Below are positions 8,898-17,103 of a stretch of 64,000 bases of DNA, one piece after another. Source of the stretch: JAPEKQ01 sp964516845 (lineage in GTDB: Bacteria > Joyebacterota > Joyebacteria > Joyebacterales > Joyebacteraceae); NCBI GenBank assembly GCA_964516845.1, contig CAZEXP010000002.1, positions 1 to 64,000 of the forward strand, written 5' to 3'. Positions within the stretch are counted from its first letter, which is position 1. The number at the start of each line of letters is the position of its first letter. The translations under genes and the position numbers were made by a program. The notes below the pieces were generated by a model. That model did not search any database. It saw only the letters and a list, made by a program, of their open reading frames with translations, and was not told the origin of the DNA.

Positions 8898-11800
8898 TTA
8901 GCCTGCGAGCCGCGAGAGCACGAGGGCGGCCACGATACCGAGGAACACGACCGCGTAGAGCAGATATGTCTGCGCATCACCCGTGTAGAACCGCCGGCCG
9001 TGCTCAGCGACCGACGAGAGCGCAACCGCGAACCGGCTCCAGCCCCGCTCCACCGATACGCGGAGGACCGGCGCGAACGCCCGCTTGTACGGACGGTAGA
9101 AATCGTACGAGTAGTTGATCTCCTCGGGCGGTGGGGGCTCCTCGGCCGCCATCACGATGTCGAGCTGTCCGACCTTCGTGGTCTTCGGTCCGAGGAAGAG
9201 CACCCACGCGAAGAAGATCGCGAAGAGCCCCATCACCATCAACATCACGCCGAAGGCGTTGAAATACCCGAGACTGCCGAGGACGCTCCCGTCGGCCGCG
9301 AACTGCACACCCTGCGCGCCGAAGAACGGGACGGTCATCGCGGTCGTCACCTTGAGCAACGCCTCCGGGAACATCGAGAGCCCCATGATCGCGAACACCA
9401 GGAGCGCCTGCGCGGCGACGAACACGACCGGCGCCTCCCGGACCTCGCGGTGCTGAGGCTTGAGCTGCCCGAGGAAGATCGCATTGATGAGACGGAAGAG
9501 GTAGAGGAACGCCACGACCGACGCGAACATGAGCACGCCCGCGATGAAGTACCACTCCTTCTCGAGCAGCGCGTTGTAGATGAGCCACTTCCCCGCGAAG
9601 CCCGACAGCGGCGGCACGCCCGAGAGCGCGATGATGCCGATGAGAACCGCAATGTACTGGGCCGGCATCTTCTTGATCAGTCCGCCCATCTCGTGCATGC
9701 GGCGCGTCCCGGTCCTGTGGATGACGGCCGCGACGGCGAGGAAGAGCAGGAGCTTGATGAGCATGTGATTGACCGAGTGATAGAGCGCCGCCGACCATCC
9801 GAGCGGTGTCATGAGCGCGAACCCGACCACGGCATAGCCGATCTGACCAACCGACGAGTACGCAAGAAGCCGCTTGGCGTCCTCCTGAAGCGCGGCGAAC
9901 AGCGTCATGGAGATCGCCGTGATCGCGCCCAGCCACCCCAGCGCGTATCCAGGCCCGTAGGTCCCGCCGATCAGGAGCGGGTCGGCGCCCGCGATGAACC
10001 GCGTCCCAAAGAGCACGATGCCGAACAGCGGCATCTTCGAGAGCACGCCCGAAAGGAACGCGGAGAACAGGTCGGGGGATTCGGTGTAGGCATCCGGCGC
10101 CCAGACGTGAGCTCCGGCCGACGCGACCTTCACCGCGAAGCCGGCGCCGAGAAGGCTCGCGGTCCAGAGAGCCGCCGGGCCGGCGAGACGCGTGAAGTCA
10201 CCGATCGACTCGGCGCCCGCGCCCGTGGCGACCAGAAGTCCGCCGAACACCAGGAACCCGGCCGCGCCCGAGAAGAGCATGTAGCGGAACGCCGGGCGCC
10301 CGCCCCTCTCCCCCTGTGCGACGAGAAGATACGACGTCCACGTCATCAGTTCCCACCCGGCGAAAAACCCGAGCGGGCTTCTCGCGTCGACGAGAAGAAC
10401 GAGAGACGCGACGAGCAGAAGGAAGAGCCCGTGGTATCGCCTCCGGTCGGGCGGCGTGCCGATGCCCGCCAGAATGACCGTGAACGCTCCGAAGAGAACG
10501 ATGAGCATGAAGAAGCCGGTGATCGATGTCGGCGCCAGACTCCCTGTCTGATGGAGCATCCAGCCGGAGGCCGCGAGGGCGGCCAGCGAGAGGAACTGAA
10601 GGAGCCGCGCCGGAAGGTTCCCGGCGACGAGCAACACGAGCCCCGCGCCGGCGAGAACGAGCACGGCGTCGGTCGATGACGTTGCGAGTCGCGTCGAGAG
10701 CGCCAGTCCCGCGACGAGAGCGACGATGCCGGACGCGTGCGCGGGCAGAAGTGACCCCGCCACCGCGGGCTTTGCCGCGGCGACCCCGGCGGGCGCGTGC
10801 GCCAGCCTGAGCCAGCGGAAGTAGTAGATGAACTCGAGGAGCGAGCCCGCGAGCACCGGAATGATCCACCAGGCGTGCGGCCCGCGCGCGAGCGCGACGA
10901 GCGCGTCCCACTTTCCCCAGAACCCGGGGAACGGCGGCATTCCGACAATGGCGAGCACGAGCGCCGCAAGCGTCAGCCGGGCTCCCGGAGATCCCGCGAG
11001 CGCGCCCTTCCACTCCACGAGCTGCTGTCTCCCGATCGAGCCCGCGAACCAGAGCAGCCCGGCCTTCGCCAGCGTATGGTTGACCAGCAGCAGCCCAACG
11101 GCCGTCGCGGAAACCTCACCCGAGTGCGCCAGCGGCATCAGCATCACGATGAGACCGAGCTGCGCCGAGGTCGAGTACCCGAGCATCCGGCGAACGCGCG
11201 TCTGCCTGAGCGCGAAGAGGTTGGCGAGAACGAACGTTGCGCCACCGATGGCCATGAGAACGAGCGTGAAGTCGACGACCTGCAGAATCGGCATCAGCTT
11301 CCAGAAGGCGTAGACCGACGCGTTCAGCGCCGTCCCGACCGTGAGCGCCATCACCGCCGGCGACACGCCGTCGTAGAGGTCGATGGCCGGGCCGTTGAGC
11401 GGAAACACCTTGAGCTCGACCAGGAACCCGGCGAAGAGGAACAGGAGCACGACCCCGAGTCCAAACATCGGCATCGCTCCCGAGCCGCCTGACGTGAGCG
11501 CGGCCCCTGCCTGCGCGGCTCCCGTGCCGGCAAGAGCTTGGGCGATCCCGTCGATGGAGAGCGTTCCGGTCAGACGGTAGAGCATCGCGATCCCGATGAG
11601 GATGAAGGCCGAGGCGACCGCCCCGAGGAACATGTACTTGAATCCCGCTTCGAGTCCGCGCGATTCATCCCCCGTCGCGGCCAGCGCGTAGGTGGCGATC
11701 GAAACGATCTCGAGGAAGACGAACGTGTTGAAGAGGTCGCGCGTCATGATCAGGCCATTGGCGCCGACGACCATGAGGAGCACAAGAACGAGTGCCCGGG

Positions 11801-12125
11801 CGCCGCCGGACGCGGCGTCACGTCCCGCGCGCGACGAGACCGCGCCGAACGATCCCAGCGCCGCCGCCGCCGCGAGCGCGACAAGGACGGCCTCGGTGAG
11901 ACCGAACCTGAGCGCGATGCCGAATGGAGCCGGCCACCCGCCCGTCGTCACGACGAGCGTCGCTCCGCTGCGGAGCGCGGGAATCCATGCGACCACGGCC
12001 GCGAGCACGAAGGCCAACGTCAGAACGGTCAGGCCGCGCGCCGCGCGGTCGCCCATTCGCCGGACGACGGGAAGCAGGAAGGCCGCACCGAGAGGCACGG
12101 CAATGAGCAGGATAGGGCTCACCAC
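8898..12125 (-). CDS. Fused double MrpD/NuoN-type antiporter subunit (MbxH-MbxH')
   Basis: 1075-aa membrane protein about twice the length of a normal Mrp/Nuo antiporter-like subunit. Both halves carry the family's key charged residues: the first half has FNTFVFLEIVS (TM5 Glu), ELKVFPLNGPAIDLYDG (TM7 Lys) and LLVNHTLAKAGLLWF (Lys); the second half has LGFFAGWELMTWTSYL (Glu), AVKVASAGAHVWAPDAY (Lys) and SVNHMLIKLLLFL (Lys). The second half starts near residue 515. Pyrococcus Mbx has two separate MrpD-like genes, H and H', at this place in its operon, so this looks like their fusion. Its 5' end overlaps the MrpC gene by 7 bp. Expected role: Na+ or H+ translocation. Confidence 0.93.
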   Translation of the reverse strand: MVSPILLIAVPLGAAFLLPVVRRMGDRAARGLTVLTLAFVLAAVVAWIPALRSGATLVVTTGGWPAPFGIALRFGLTEAVLVALAAAAALGSFGAVSSRAGRDAASGGARALVLVLLMVVGANGLIMTRDLFNTFVFLEIVSIATYALAATGDESRGLEAGFKYMFLGAVASAFILIGIAMLYRLTGTLSIDGIAQALAGTGAAQAGAALTSGGSGAMPMFGLGVVLLFLFAGFLVELKVFPLNGPAIDLYDGVSPAVMALTVGTALNASVYAFWKLMPILQVVDFTLVLMAIGGATFVLANLFALRQTRVRRMLGYSTSAQLGLIVMLMPLAHSGEVSATAVGLLLVNHTLAKAGLLWFAGSIGRQQLVEWKGALAGSPGARLTLAALVLAIVGMPPFPGFWGKWDALVALARGPHAWWIIPVLAGSLLEFIYYFRWLRLAHAPAGVAAAKPAVAGSLLPAHASGIVALVAGLALSTRLATSSTDAVLVLAGAGLVLLVAGNLPARLLQFLSLAALAASGWMLHQTGSLAPTSITGFFMLIVLFGAFTVILAGIGTPPDRRRYHGLFLLLVASLVLLVDARSPLGFFAGWELMTWTSYLLVAQGERGGRPAFRYMLFSGAAGFLVFGGLLVATGAGAESIGDFTRLAGPAALWTASLLGAGFAVKVASAGAHVWAPDAYTESPDLFSAFLSGVLSKMPLFGIVLFGTRFIAGADPLLIGGTYGPGYALGWLGAITAISMTLFAALQEDAKRLLAYSSVGQIGYAVVGFALMTPLGWSAALYHSVNHMLIKLLLFLAVAAVIHRTGTRRMHEMGGLIKKMPAQYIAVLIGIIALSGVPPLSGFAGKWLIYNALLEKEWYFIAGVLMFASVVAFLYLFRLINAIFLGQLKPQHREVREAPVVFVAAQALLVFAIMGLSMFPEALLKVTTAMTVPFFGAQGVQFAADGSVLGSLGYFNAFGVMLMVMGLFAIFFAWVLFLGPKTTKVGQLDIVMAAEEPPPPEEINYSYDFYRPYKRAFAPVLRVSVERGWSRFAVALSSVAEHGRRFYTGDAQTYLLYAVVFLGIVAALVLSRLAG

Positions 12126-12499
12126 TTGAGATTCCTCAATTCACGGACGTCGAGCGTCCCCTGGCGGTCGTGGAGCCGCACGACGTACGTGAGCATGAGC
12201 GCCGTCACACCGACGCCGATGACGATGGCCGTGAGTACGAGCGCCTGCGGCACAGGATCGACCACACGCGCGGCATCGACAGTGAGCGCCGTGGCATTGG
12301 ACAGAAGCGCCGGGTCATCGATGATCGGCGCGGTCCGACCCGCGAGCGCACCGATGCTCGCAATGATGAGATGGACACCCGTATCGACGATCGAGAATCC
12401 GAGCACCATTCTCAGGAGGTTCCGCCTGAGGAGCGCGCATGCGAGTCCGGTGAGAACGAGCGCGAACCCGGTGCCGAGGTAGAGCGTTCCGGCGTTCAT
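12119..12499 (-). CDS. mrpC: Mrp antiporter subunit C (MnhC/MbxG, NuoK-like)
   Basis: About 126 aa with three hydrophobic helices, the NuoK-like fold. The segment NLLRMVLGFSIVDTGVHLII and the later VPQALVLTAIVIGVGVTAL are typical of MrpC. The ATG at 12499 overlaps the upstream stop codon (ATGA). It pairs with the MrpD-type subunit encoded next, as in all Mrp operons. Confidence 0.93.
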   Translation of the reverse strand: MNAGTLYLGTGFALVLTGLACALLRRNLLRMVLGFSIVDTGVHLIIASIGALAGRTAPIIDDPALLSNATALTVDAARVVDPVPQALVLTAIVIGVGVTALMLTYVVRLHDRQGTLDVRELRNLKW

Positions 12500-13224
12500 C
12501 GGCGCCCTCCCTTCGTCCGGTTCTTCCCCGCGACCGCCTCCCCGCGCATCATGACGTCGAGCAGCGCGGCGAGCTCGGAGCCGACCTTCAGACCAATCAG
12601 AACGTAGATCACAGGGATGATCCCCGCGGAGAAGAGCCTGTTCCATTCGCCGAGCGGGAGCACGTCCCGGTTGGCGAGGAACGAGCCGGCGACCCAGAGA
12701 CCGGCGAGACCCGTGACGACGAACGCGAAGCCGGAGAGCGACTCCAGCCAGGCCATCAGCCCGTGCGGCAGTTCGCGCTCCCGGTCCGCCAGCAGCAGAA
12801 GCAGCACACCCGACGCGACCACGGCTCCACCCTGGAAGCCGCCGCCCGGCGTCAGGTGGCCGTGGACGAAGATGTAGGCGCCGAACATCATGATCGGGGC
12901 GACGAGAACGCGCGCACCGGTCTGAACGATCTCACTGGCCTTCGCCGCCGTTGCGCTGAAGGGCTTCCTCTCACGTCTTCGAAGCACGAAGGCGGCACCC
13001 GTGACCGACAGGAAGAGGACGGTCACCTCGCCGAGCGTATCAAGACCCCGGTAGTTGACCACGATCGACGTCACGAGGTTCGCGGCGCGGTTCTCAGCAA
13101 TGCCCCGCTCAACGTAACGCCGACTCACGTCTCCGAGATCGTCCGGCGTCCCGAGGCCCAGCAGCACGAAGAAGAGTCCTGCCACGGCGAGAAGCGCGAT
13201 CAGGGTCACGACCGTCCGTATCAT
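12496..13224 (-). CDS. mrpB: MnhB-domain subunit fused to an MbhE-like N-terminal part
   Basis: 242 aa. The first ~85 residues (TLGEVTVLFLSVTGAAFVL) resemble MbhE, equivalent to the end of MrpA. The rest is a MnhB domain with the signature HGHLTPGGGFQGGAVVASG. Pyrococcus Mbh keeps these as separate E and F subunits. About six membrane segments. It overlaps both neighbours by 4 bp, so translation is coupled. Part of the membrane arm that provides the Mrp-type ion path. Confidence 0.88.
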   Translation of the reverse strand: MIRTVVTLIALLAVAGLFFVLLGLGTPDDLGDVSRRYVERGIAENRAANLVTSIVVNYRGLDTLGEVTVLFLSVTGAAFVLRRRERKPFSATAAKASEIVQTGARVLVAPIMMFGAYIFVHGHLTPGGGFQGGAVVASGVLLLLLADRERELPHGLMAWLESLSGFAFVVTGLAGLWVAGSFLANRDVLPLGEWNRLFSAGIIPVIYVLIGLKVGSELAALLDVMMRGEAVAGKNRTKGGRR

Positions 13225-13457
13225 CGGTCATCCCCCGTTCGTCTGAGCGCGATCAGGAAGATCACGGTCGTCAGCGCCGCTCCGATGGAGGCCTCGGTCA
13301 TCGCCACGTCGGGCGCGCCCATGCGAAGGAACAGATACGAGACGAGAAGACTCACAACGCCGACGAGAATCACGGCCGATACAAGATTGCGCACGACGGT
13401 CGCCGTCACGGCGACAACGACCATCAGAAGGCAGACGAGTGCGTCGAGCCAGATCAC
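13221..13457 (-). CDS. MbhD-like (DUF4040/MrpA C-terminal-type) membrane subunit
   Basis: About 78 aa from a GTG start at 13457, which overlaps the MrpG stop (GTGA) and has GGAG upstream. Three hydrophobic helices; the segment YLFLRMGAPDVAMTEASIGAAL is typical of the small MbhD/MrpA-domain subunit. The open frame extends upstream of the GTG but that part lies inside mrpG and has no ribosome site, so it is not used here. Confidence 0.85.
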   Translation of the reverse strand: MIWLDALVCLLMVVVAVTATVVRNLVSAVILVGVVSLLVSYLFLRMGAPDVAMTEASIGAALTTVIFLIALRRTGDDR

Positions 13458-13894
13458 GATCGCTCCTCTTCGTCCCGCCGATGCGAAGCATCGGCCGAGC
13501 GGCGCGAAGCGCCGCCAACGTCGCCCGAGCCGCTCGAAGAACGGCCAGCATCGCCCGAGCGTCGCGTGTTCGGCCTGTCTGTCGCCAGCGCGTCCTTGAC
13601 GGACCCCGGCGCCAGCGGAATGCCCGCGCCGTGAGCCGCCCGCGCCAGCGCGTGCGACGATATGGGATTCGTCACGAGAACGAAGACGGCTATCAGGAGG
13701 ATCTTCGGGAGCCACGAGGGAACCAGGATGCCAAGCCCGATCAGCGTAAGAAGGTTGCCGAGCGTGGTCGCCTTCGTGCCGGCCTGCATCCGGTTGTAGA
13801 GATCGGGCATCCGTACGACACCCAGGGCGCCAAGAAGCAGGAACGCGCTCCCGGCCAGTGTGACGAAGGCACCGATGATTTCCCGTGCAACCAT
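13454..13894 (-). CDS. mrpG: Mrp antiporter subunit G (MnhG/MbxC)
   Basis: 146 aa. The first ~100 residues form the three-helix MnhG domain, with GVVRMPDLYNRMQAGTKATT as the family signature. The last ~45 residues are a hydrophilic, serine- and arginine-rich tail (RPNTRRSGDAGRSSSGSG) absent from ordinary MrpG proteins; the DNA there repeats CGCCCGAGC-like pieces. It lies between mrpF and the MbhD-like gene. Confidence 0.9.
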   Translation of the reverse strand: MVAREIIGAFVTLAGSAFLLLGALGVVRMPDLYNRMQAGTKATTLGNLLTLIGLGILVPSWLPKILLIAVFVLVTNPISSHALARAAHGAGIPLAPGSVKDALATDRPNTRRSGDAGRSSSGSGDVGGASRRSADASHRRDEEERS

Positions 13895-13960
13895 TCCGGA
13901 CTCCCCGTGGCAGTGGCCCCGCCTCTCGCTATCTGCGGCGGGCCTGCTGCCGAGTGCGGA

Positions 13961-14221
13961 CTATATCCCGCGGTCGAAGTACCGCGCCAACGACATCACG
14001 CCGAGGAACGAGAGCACCCCGTAGACCAGCGCCACGTCGAGGTAGATCTTTCTGCCACTGAAGACCGCGAGCGCCACCATCCCCGGGACGAACACGAGCG
14101 TCATGACGTCGAGCGCCACGGCCCGGTCAGCCGCCGTCGGCCCACGGAGGAGCCTCAGAACGGCGAGAAGGACGGCGCAGGCGGCCAGCACCAGCGCAAT
14201 GATAAGGAGAATGTCAGCCAA
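13961..14221 (-). CDS. mrpF: Mrp antiporter subunit F (MnhF/MbxB)
   Basis: 86 aa from a TTG start at 14221 that overlaps the end of mrpE by 8 bp and is preceded by GGAGAGG. Three hydrophobic helices with the MnhF signature LRGPTAADRAVALDVMTLV. The conserved Asp and Arg in this motif line the proposed ion path. Length matches the family. Confidence 0.9.
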   Translation of the reverse strand: MADILLIIALVLAACAVLLAVLRLLRGPTAADRAVALDVMTLVFVPGMVALAVFSGRKIYLDVALVYGVLSFLGVMSLARYFDRGI

Positions 14222-14759
14222 AGATCCTCTCCAGGTAGCGCTCGAAACCGCGCACGATGCGTTCGGAGGCCTCTTCGATCCCGTCGGCCTCCACGTCGAT
14301 CCAGTGGATATAGAGGTCGCGCCCGGAGGTCTCAACAGTGAGCGTCCCCGGTGTGAGCGTGATGGAACTGGTCAGGAAGAGCCTTCCCAACGGGCTCTCG
14401 AGGGTGGTGCGGACCTTCACGATACCCGGACGGATTGGAAGCGCCGGGTTGATGACGCGTCGCGCGACGTCGACGTTGGCCGCGATGATCGCCTTGAGAA
14501 GATAGGGAATGTATGCAAGAAGCCACACCGCCCGCCGAATGACGGACCCCGGGCACCCGGTGACCGAGCGCACGGCGCTCCTCGCCACGGAGGCGACCAC
14601 GAGCGAAACCAGGAGGCCGGTGGCGACCTCCTGCGGATCGAGACTCCAGGTCAGAATGAGCCAGAGCGCCAGAAGCCCCGCGCTCAGGCAGATGAAGGGT
14701 CTCAGCGTTCTCTCCCCGTCAGGTCTAGCGTCCGGCTGCTCGAAGGATCGCGGCCACAC
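14214..14759 (-). CDS. mrpE: Mrp antiporter subunit E (MnhE/MbxA)
   Basis: Up to 181 aa from a GTG at 14759, which lies inside the end of the BtpA-family gene. A GGGGAGAG ribosome-site-like sequence sits just before a CTG at 14705; starting there gives 163 aa, nearer the family norm. Either is possible. Family marks are TSSITLTPGTLTVE and the amphipathic C-terminal region YIHWIDVEADG. First Mrp gene of the operon, matching the E-F-G order of archaeal mbx and mbh operons. Confidence 0.9.
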   Translation of the reverse strand: MWPRSFEQPDARPDGERTLRPFICLSAGLLALWLILTWSLDPQEVATGLLVSLVVASVARSAVRSVTGCPGSVIRRAVWLLAYIPYLLKAIIAANVDVARRVINPALPIRPGIVKVRTTLESPLGRLFLTSSITLTPGTLTVETSGRDLYIHWIDVEADGIEEASERIVRGFERYLERIFG

Positions 14760-15522
14760 GCTCGGGATCTACAGGACGAGCGGCCTCGCCGCCGACCATC
14801 ACCGCACTCCCGATTATGATGCCCGATGCCACCCTCAGGATTCCGGGAATCGTATCGACGGTCACTCCGCTGCCGACAAGCACCGGGGTCTCGGGAAGCA
14901 CCGCGCGGACGCGCCTCACATCGTCGAGGGACGCCGGCGAGCCGGTCCCCTCCCCGGTCACGATGAGGGCCGCTGCGCCGCCCCTCTGGACGGCATCCAG
15001 TGCCTCCCGCTCGAGCGTCGTGTTGCCCAGGGGAGCCGCGTGTTTGACGAAGACATCGGCGAATACGACCAGATCGGGCGCCGACTCGCGGATCGAGCGC
15101 AGCGTCTCCCTCGCCTCGCTTTGTACGATGCCCTGGTCGGTCACGGCCGCGCCGGTGTGGACGTTCACCCTGATGAACCGAGCGCCCACCGTCGCCGCGA
15201 TGGCCACGGCGGACAACGCGTCGTTTCTGAGCACATTGATACCGAGCGGCAGATCGACGCGGTCCGCTATGCGTGCCGCGACGGCGGCGAGCCCCGCGAC
15301 GGCCCCGCGGCCGGCGAAGTCCCGCGCGAACGGAACGTCGCAGTAGTTCTCTATGATGAGAGCGTCGAATCCGCCTCGCTCGTATGCCTCGGCGTCCGCC
15401 ACGGCGCGCTCGACTACCGGGCCCATGTCACCGCCCCACCCGGGACTTCCGGGCAGAGGGAGGACGTGGGTCACGCCGATGAGCGCGGGCTCCCGCCCCA
15501 GGAGCTGTTTCATGCTGGCCAT
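14725..15522 (-). CDS. BtpA-family (SgcQ-like) TIM-barrel protein
   Basis: 265 aa from an ATG at 15522 with GGAGGA upstream. Family marks: IGVTHVLPLPGSP near the start, DALIIENYCDVPF, and LVGSGVTVDTIP near the end. BtpA proteins were linked to photosystem I stability in cyanobacteria, but homologues are widespread in bacteria and archaea with unknown or varied roles; the fold suggests a phosphate-binding barrel. Its end abuts or overlaps mrpE, so it is probably the first gene of the Mbx operon. A link to the complex is positional inference only. Confidence 0.85.
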   Translation of the reverse strand: MASMKQLLGREPALIGVTHVLPLPGSPGWGGDMGPVVERAVADAEAYERGGFDALIIENYCDVPFARDFAGRGAVAGLAAVAARIADRVDLPLGINVLRNDALSAVAIAATVGARFIRVNVHTGAAVTDQGIVQSEARETLRSIRESAPDLVVFADVFVKHAAPLGNTTLEREALDAVQRGGAAALIVTGEGTGSPASLDDVRRVRAVLPETPVLVGSGVTVDTIPGILRVASGIIIGSAVMVGGEAARPVDPERVAAILRAAGR

Positions 15523-15579
15523 TGTTCCTCCAGACCACCTGTCGGCCTCGGCCGACGCGCTGCGCGAAGCACAAGACGA

Positions 15580-15607
15580 ACGCGGGCAGCCTCTCGGCCA
15601 CCCGCGT
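15580..15607 (-). terminator. Hairpin between the M42 peptidase gene and the Mbx operon
   Basis: ACGCGGG-CA-GCC-TCTC-GGC-CA-CCCGCGT: a 7-bp outer stem and 3-bp inner stem separated by a small internal loop. On the minus strand it follows the M42 stop by about 45 bp and is followed by a modestly T-rich stretch (TCGTCTTGTGCTT). A second palindrome, GTCGGC-CTCG-GCCGAC at 15541-15556, lies between it and the BtpA-family start. Confidence 0.55.
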
Positions 15608-15653
15608 CGCTTGATGCTCACATCTCCATGTCTCTCGTCACGGGCGGCGCTGT

Positions 15654-16718
15654 CTATCGCGTCAGCGACGCGACCGTCTTCTTGTCGAGTCGCTTGACGA
15701 CCGCGACGAGCAGCTTCACCATCGCGTCGTAGTCCTTCCTGTGCAGCACGCCCACGTGCCCGTGGATGTACCGCGTGGGAACGACGAACGTCAGACACGG
15801 CACGCCTTCCCTGTTGAACTGGATCGTGCCGCTGTCGGTGCCGCCCCGCGTCAGCGCGGTCAGCACGTAAGGGATCTTGTTCTTCTCGGCGGTGTCGATG
15901 ACGAGATCGCGAAGCTTGCGGCTCGGGATGGCGCTGCCGTCGTAGATCATGATCCCGACGCCGTCACCCAGGTTCTCACCCGCGCCGTCGGAGCCCGGCG
16001 TGTCGGTCGCGATGGTCACGTCGATGGCGAACGCGACGTCCGGATCAACTCTGTTCGCGCTCGTCCTGGCGCCGCGGAGCCCGACCTCTTCCTGAACGGT
16101 ACCGACACCGTAGACCGTGTTCGGGTGCGTCTTGCCGATCTTGTGGAGAACGTCGATCACGGCGGCCACACCGATGCGGTCGTCCCACGCCTTCGCCGCG
16201 TACGTCTGCTTGTTGCCGAGGATGGCGAACTCCGAGATCGGGACGATCGGATCGCCGGGGCGGACGCCGAGCGTCTTCTGGACATCGAACTTCCCGGCCG
16301 CGCCCACGTCGATGTACATGTCCTTGATATCCATGACCTTCTTGCGCTCATCGGGCTCGAGCACGTGCGGCGCCTTCGAGCCGATGATGCCGACGTGATC
16401 GCCCTTGCTCGTGCGGACAAGAACCCGCTGCGAGAGCGCGACGTGACCCCACCACCCACCGATCGGCAGGAACTTGATGAAGCCTTCCTTCGTGACGTTC
16501 TTCACCATGAAGCCGATCTCGTCCATGTGCCCCGCGATCATCACCCGCGGACCGTCGGACTTGCCACGCTTCTCCGCGACCAGGCTCCCGAGCTTGTCGT
16601 ACGAAACGGTCGCCACGTCCTCGACGTAGCGAGCCATGAGGTCGGCGATCTCGTCCTCGAAACCGGAGATGCCGTTCGCCTCGGTGAGCTCCTTGAACAT
16701 CATTTCGGTCTTGTCCAC
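15654..16718 (-). CDS. M42-family metallo-aminopeptidase
   Basis: 354-aa cytosolic peptidase, usually a large tetrahedral dodecamer that trims peptides. Metal-site and catalytic motifs: AGHMDEIGFMV (His, Asp), KAWDDRIG (Asp), VQEEVGLRGA (Glu-Glu), AIDVTIATD (Asp), and a late His in PTRYIHGHVG. The start is a GTG with AGGAGAGG upstream. It has its own sigma-70-like promoter and a downstream hairpin, so it is probably monocistronic. Which residues it prefers cannot be read from the sequence; relatives labelled endoglucanase M belong to the same family but are peptidases. Confidence 0.93.
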   Translation of the reverse strand: MDKTEMMFKELTEANGISGFEDEIADLMARYVEDVATVSYDKLGSLVAEKRGKSDGPRVMIAGHMDEIGFMVKNVTKEGFIKFLPIGGWWGHVALSQRVLVRTSKGDHVGIIGSKAPHVLEPDERKKVMDIKDMYIDVGAAGKFDVQKTLGVRPGDPIVPISEFAILGNKQTYAAKAWDDRIGVAAVIDVLHKIGKTHPNTVYGVGTVQEEVGLRGARTSANRVDPDVAFAIDVTIATDTPGSDGAGENLGDGVGIMIYDGSAIPSRKLRDLVIDTAEKNKIPYVLTALTRGGTDSGTIQFNREGVPCLTFVVPTRYIHGHVGVLHRKDYDAMVKLLVAVVKRLDKKTVASLTR

Positions 16719-16799
16719 AGGTCCTCTCCTTGGGAAGTCCGTGCACGATGCGGTCGCCGGGGTCGTTCCGGCCGTCGCGGGAATGAATGACTTATCCTG

Positions 16800-16829
16800 A
16801 GTCTAGGGCGTGGAAGCCTCCACCGTCAA
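16800..16829 (-). promoter_or_regulatory. Candidate promoter of the M42 peptidase, with inverted repeat in the spacer
   Basis: Minus strand TTGACG (16829-16824), 18-bp spacer, TAGACT (16805-16800). The spacer contains GTGGA-AGCC-TCCAC (16810-16823), an inverted repeat placed where a repressor could block RNA polymerase. Confidence 0.5.
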
Positions 16830-16976
16830 GCACGCGCCCGAAGACCGGACATGATGCGCCGATGGGTGGGAGTCCGCTCCATATTCATGACAGAAAGCGA
16901 GAACGATGATCCATTCCGCCGTCCGGACCGCGCAGGCCTCTTCTCTGGAACACATATTGCATTTCTTTCAAGAGCG

Positions 16977-17005
16977 TTGCCCGTACGGGGAAAAGGCGAT
17001 AGAGT
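16977..17005 (+). promoter_or_regulatory. Candidate promoter of the acetamido-sugar pair
   Basis: TTGCCC (16977-16982), 17-bp spacer, TAGAGT (17000-17005), each 4/6 to consensus, about 100 bp upstream of the GTG start at 17104. The rest of the 16719-17103 gap holds no gene I can support. Confidence 0.35.
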
Positions 17006-17103
17006 CTCACAATTGTGAATCGGCATCATCGCCTCGTTGTCATGTGAGCCGACCCGTCGGGAACAGCGATACCGCAACCTGCAAGAAGGACGGGGGACCA
17101 CTC

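Noticed and set aside
8436..10679. 747-aa plus-strand open frame, and similar long ones at 50072-52438, 3514-5187 and 219-1319
   Set aside because: They lie antisense to clear genes with recognised motifs, are rich in Arg, His and Asp in a way typical of reversed GC-rich coding DNA, and show no motif of their own.
13458..13715. N-terminal extension of the MbhD-like gene
   Set aside because: It overlaps mrpG in another frame and lacks a ribosome site; the GTG at 13457 has both a GGAG and the GTGA overlap expected in this operon.
3637..15522. A conventional respiratory complex I
   Set aside because: NuoE/F/G and separate NuoL/M/N/J/K genes are absent and the membrane arm is of Mrp type.
16826..17101. 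91-aa minus-strand open frame in the gap before the sugar dehydrogenase
   Set aside because: No ribosome site, no recognisable protein features, and it overlaps promoter-like sequences.
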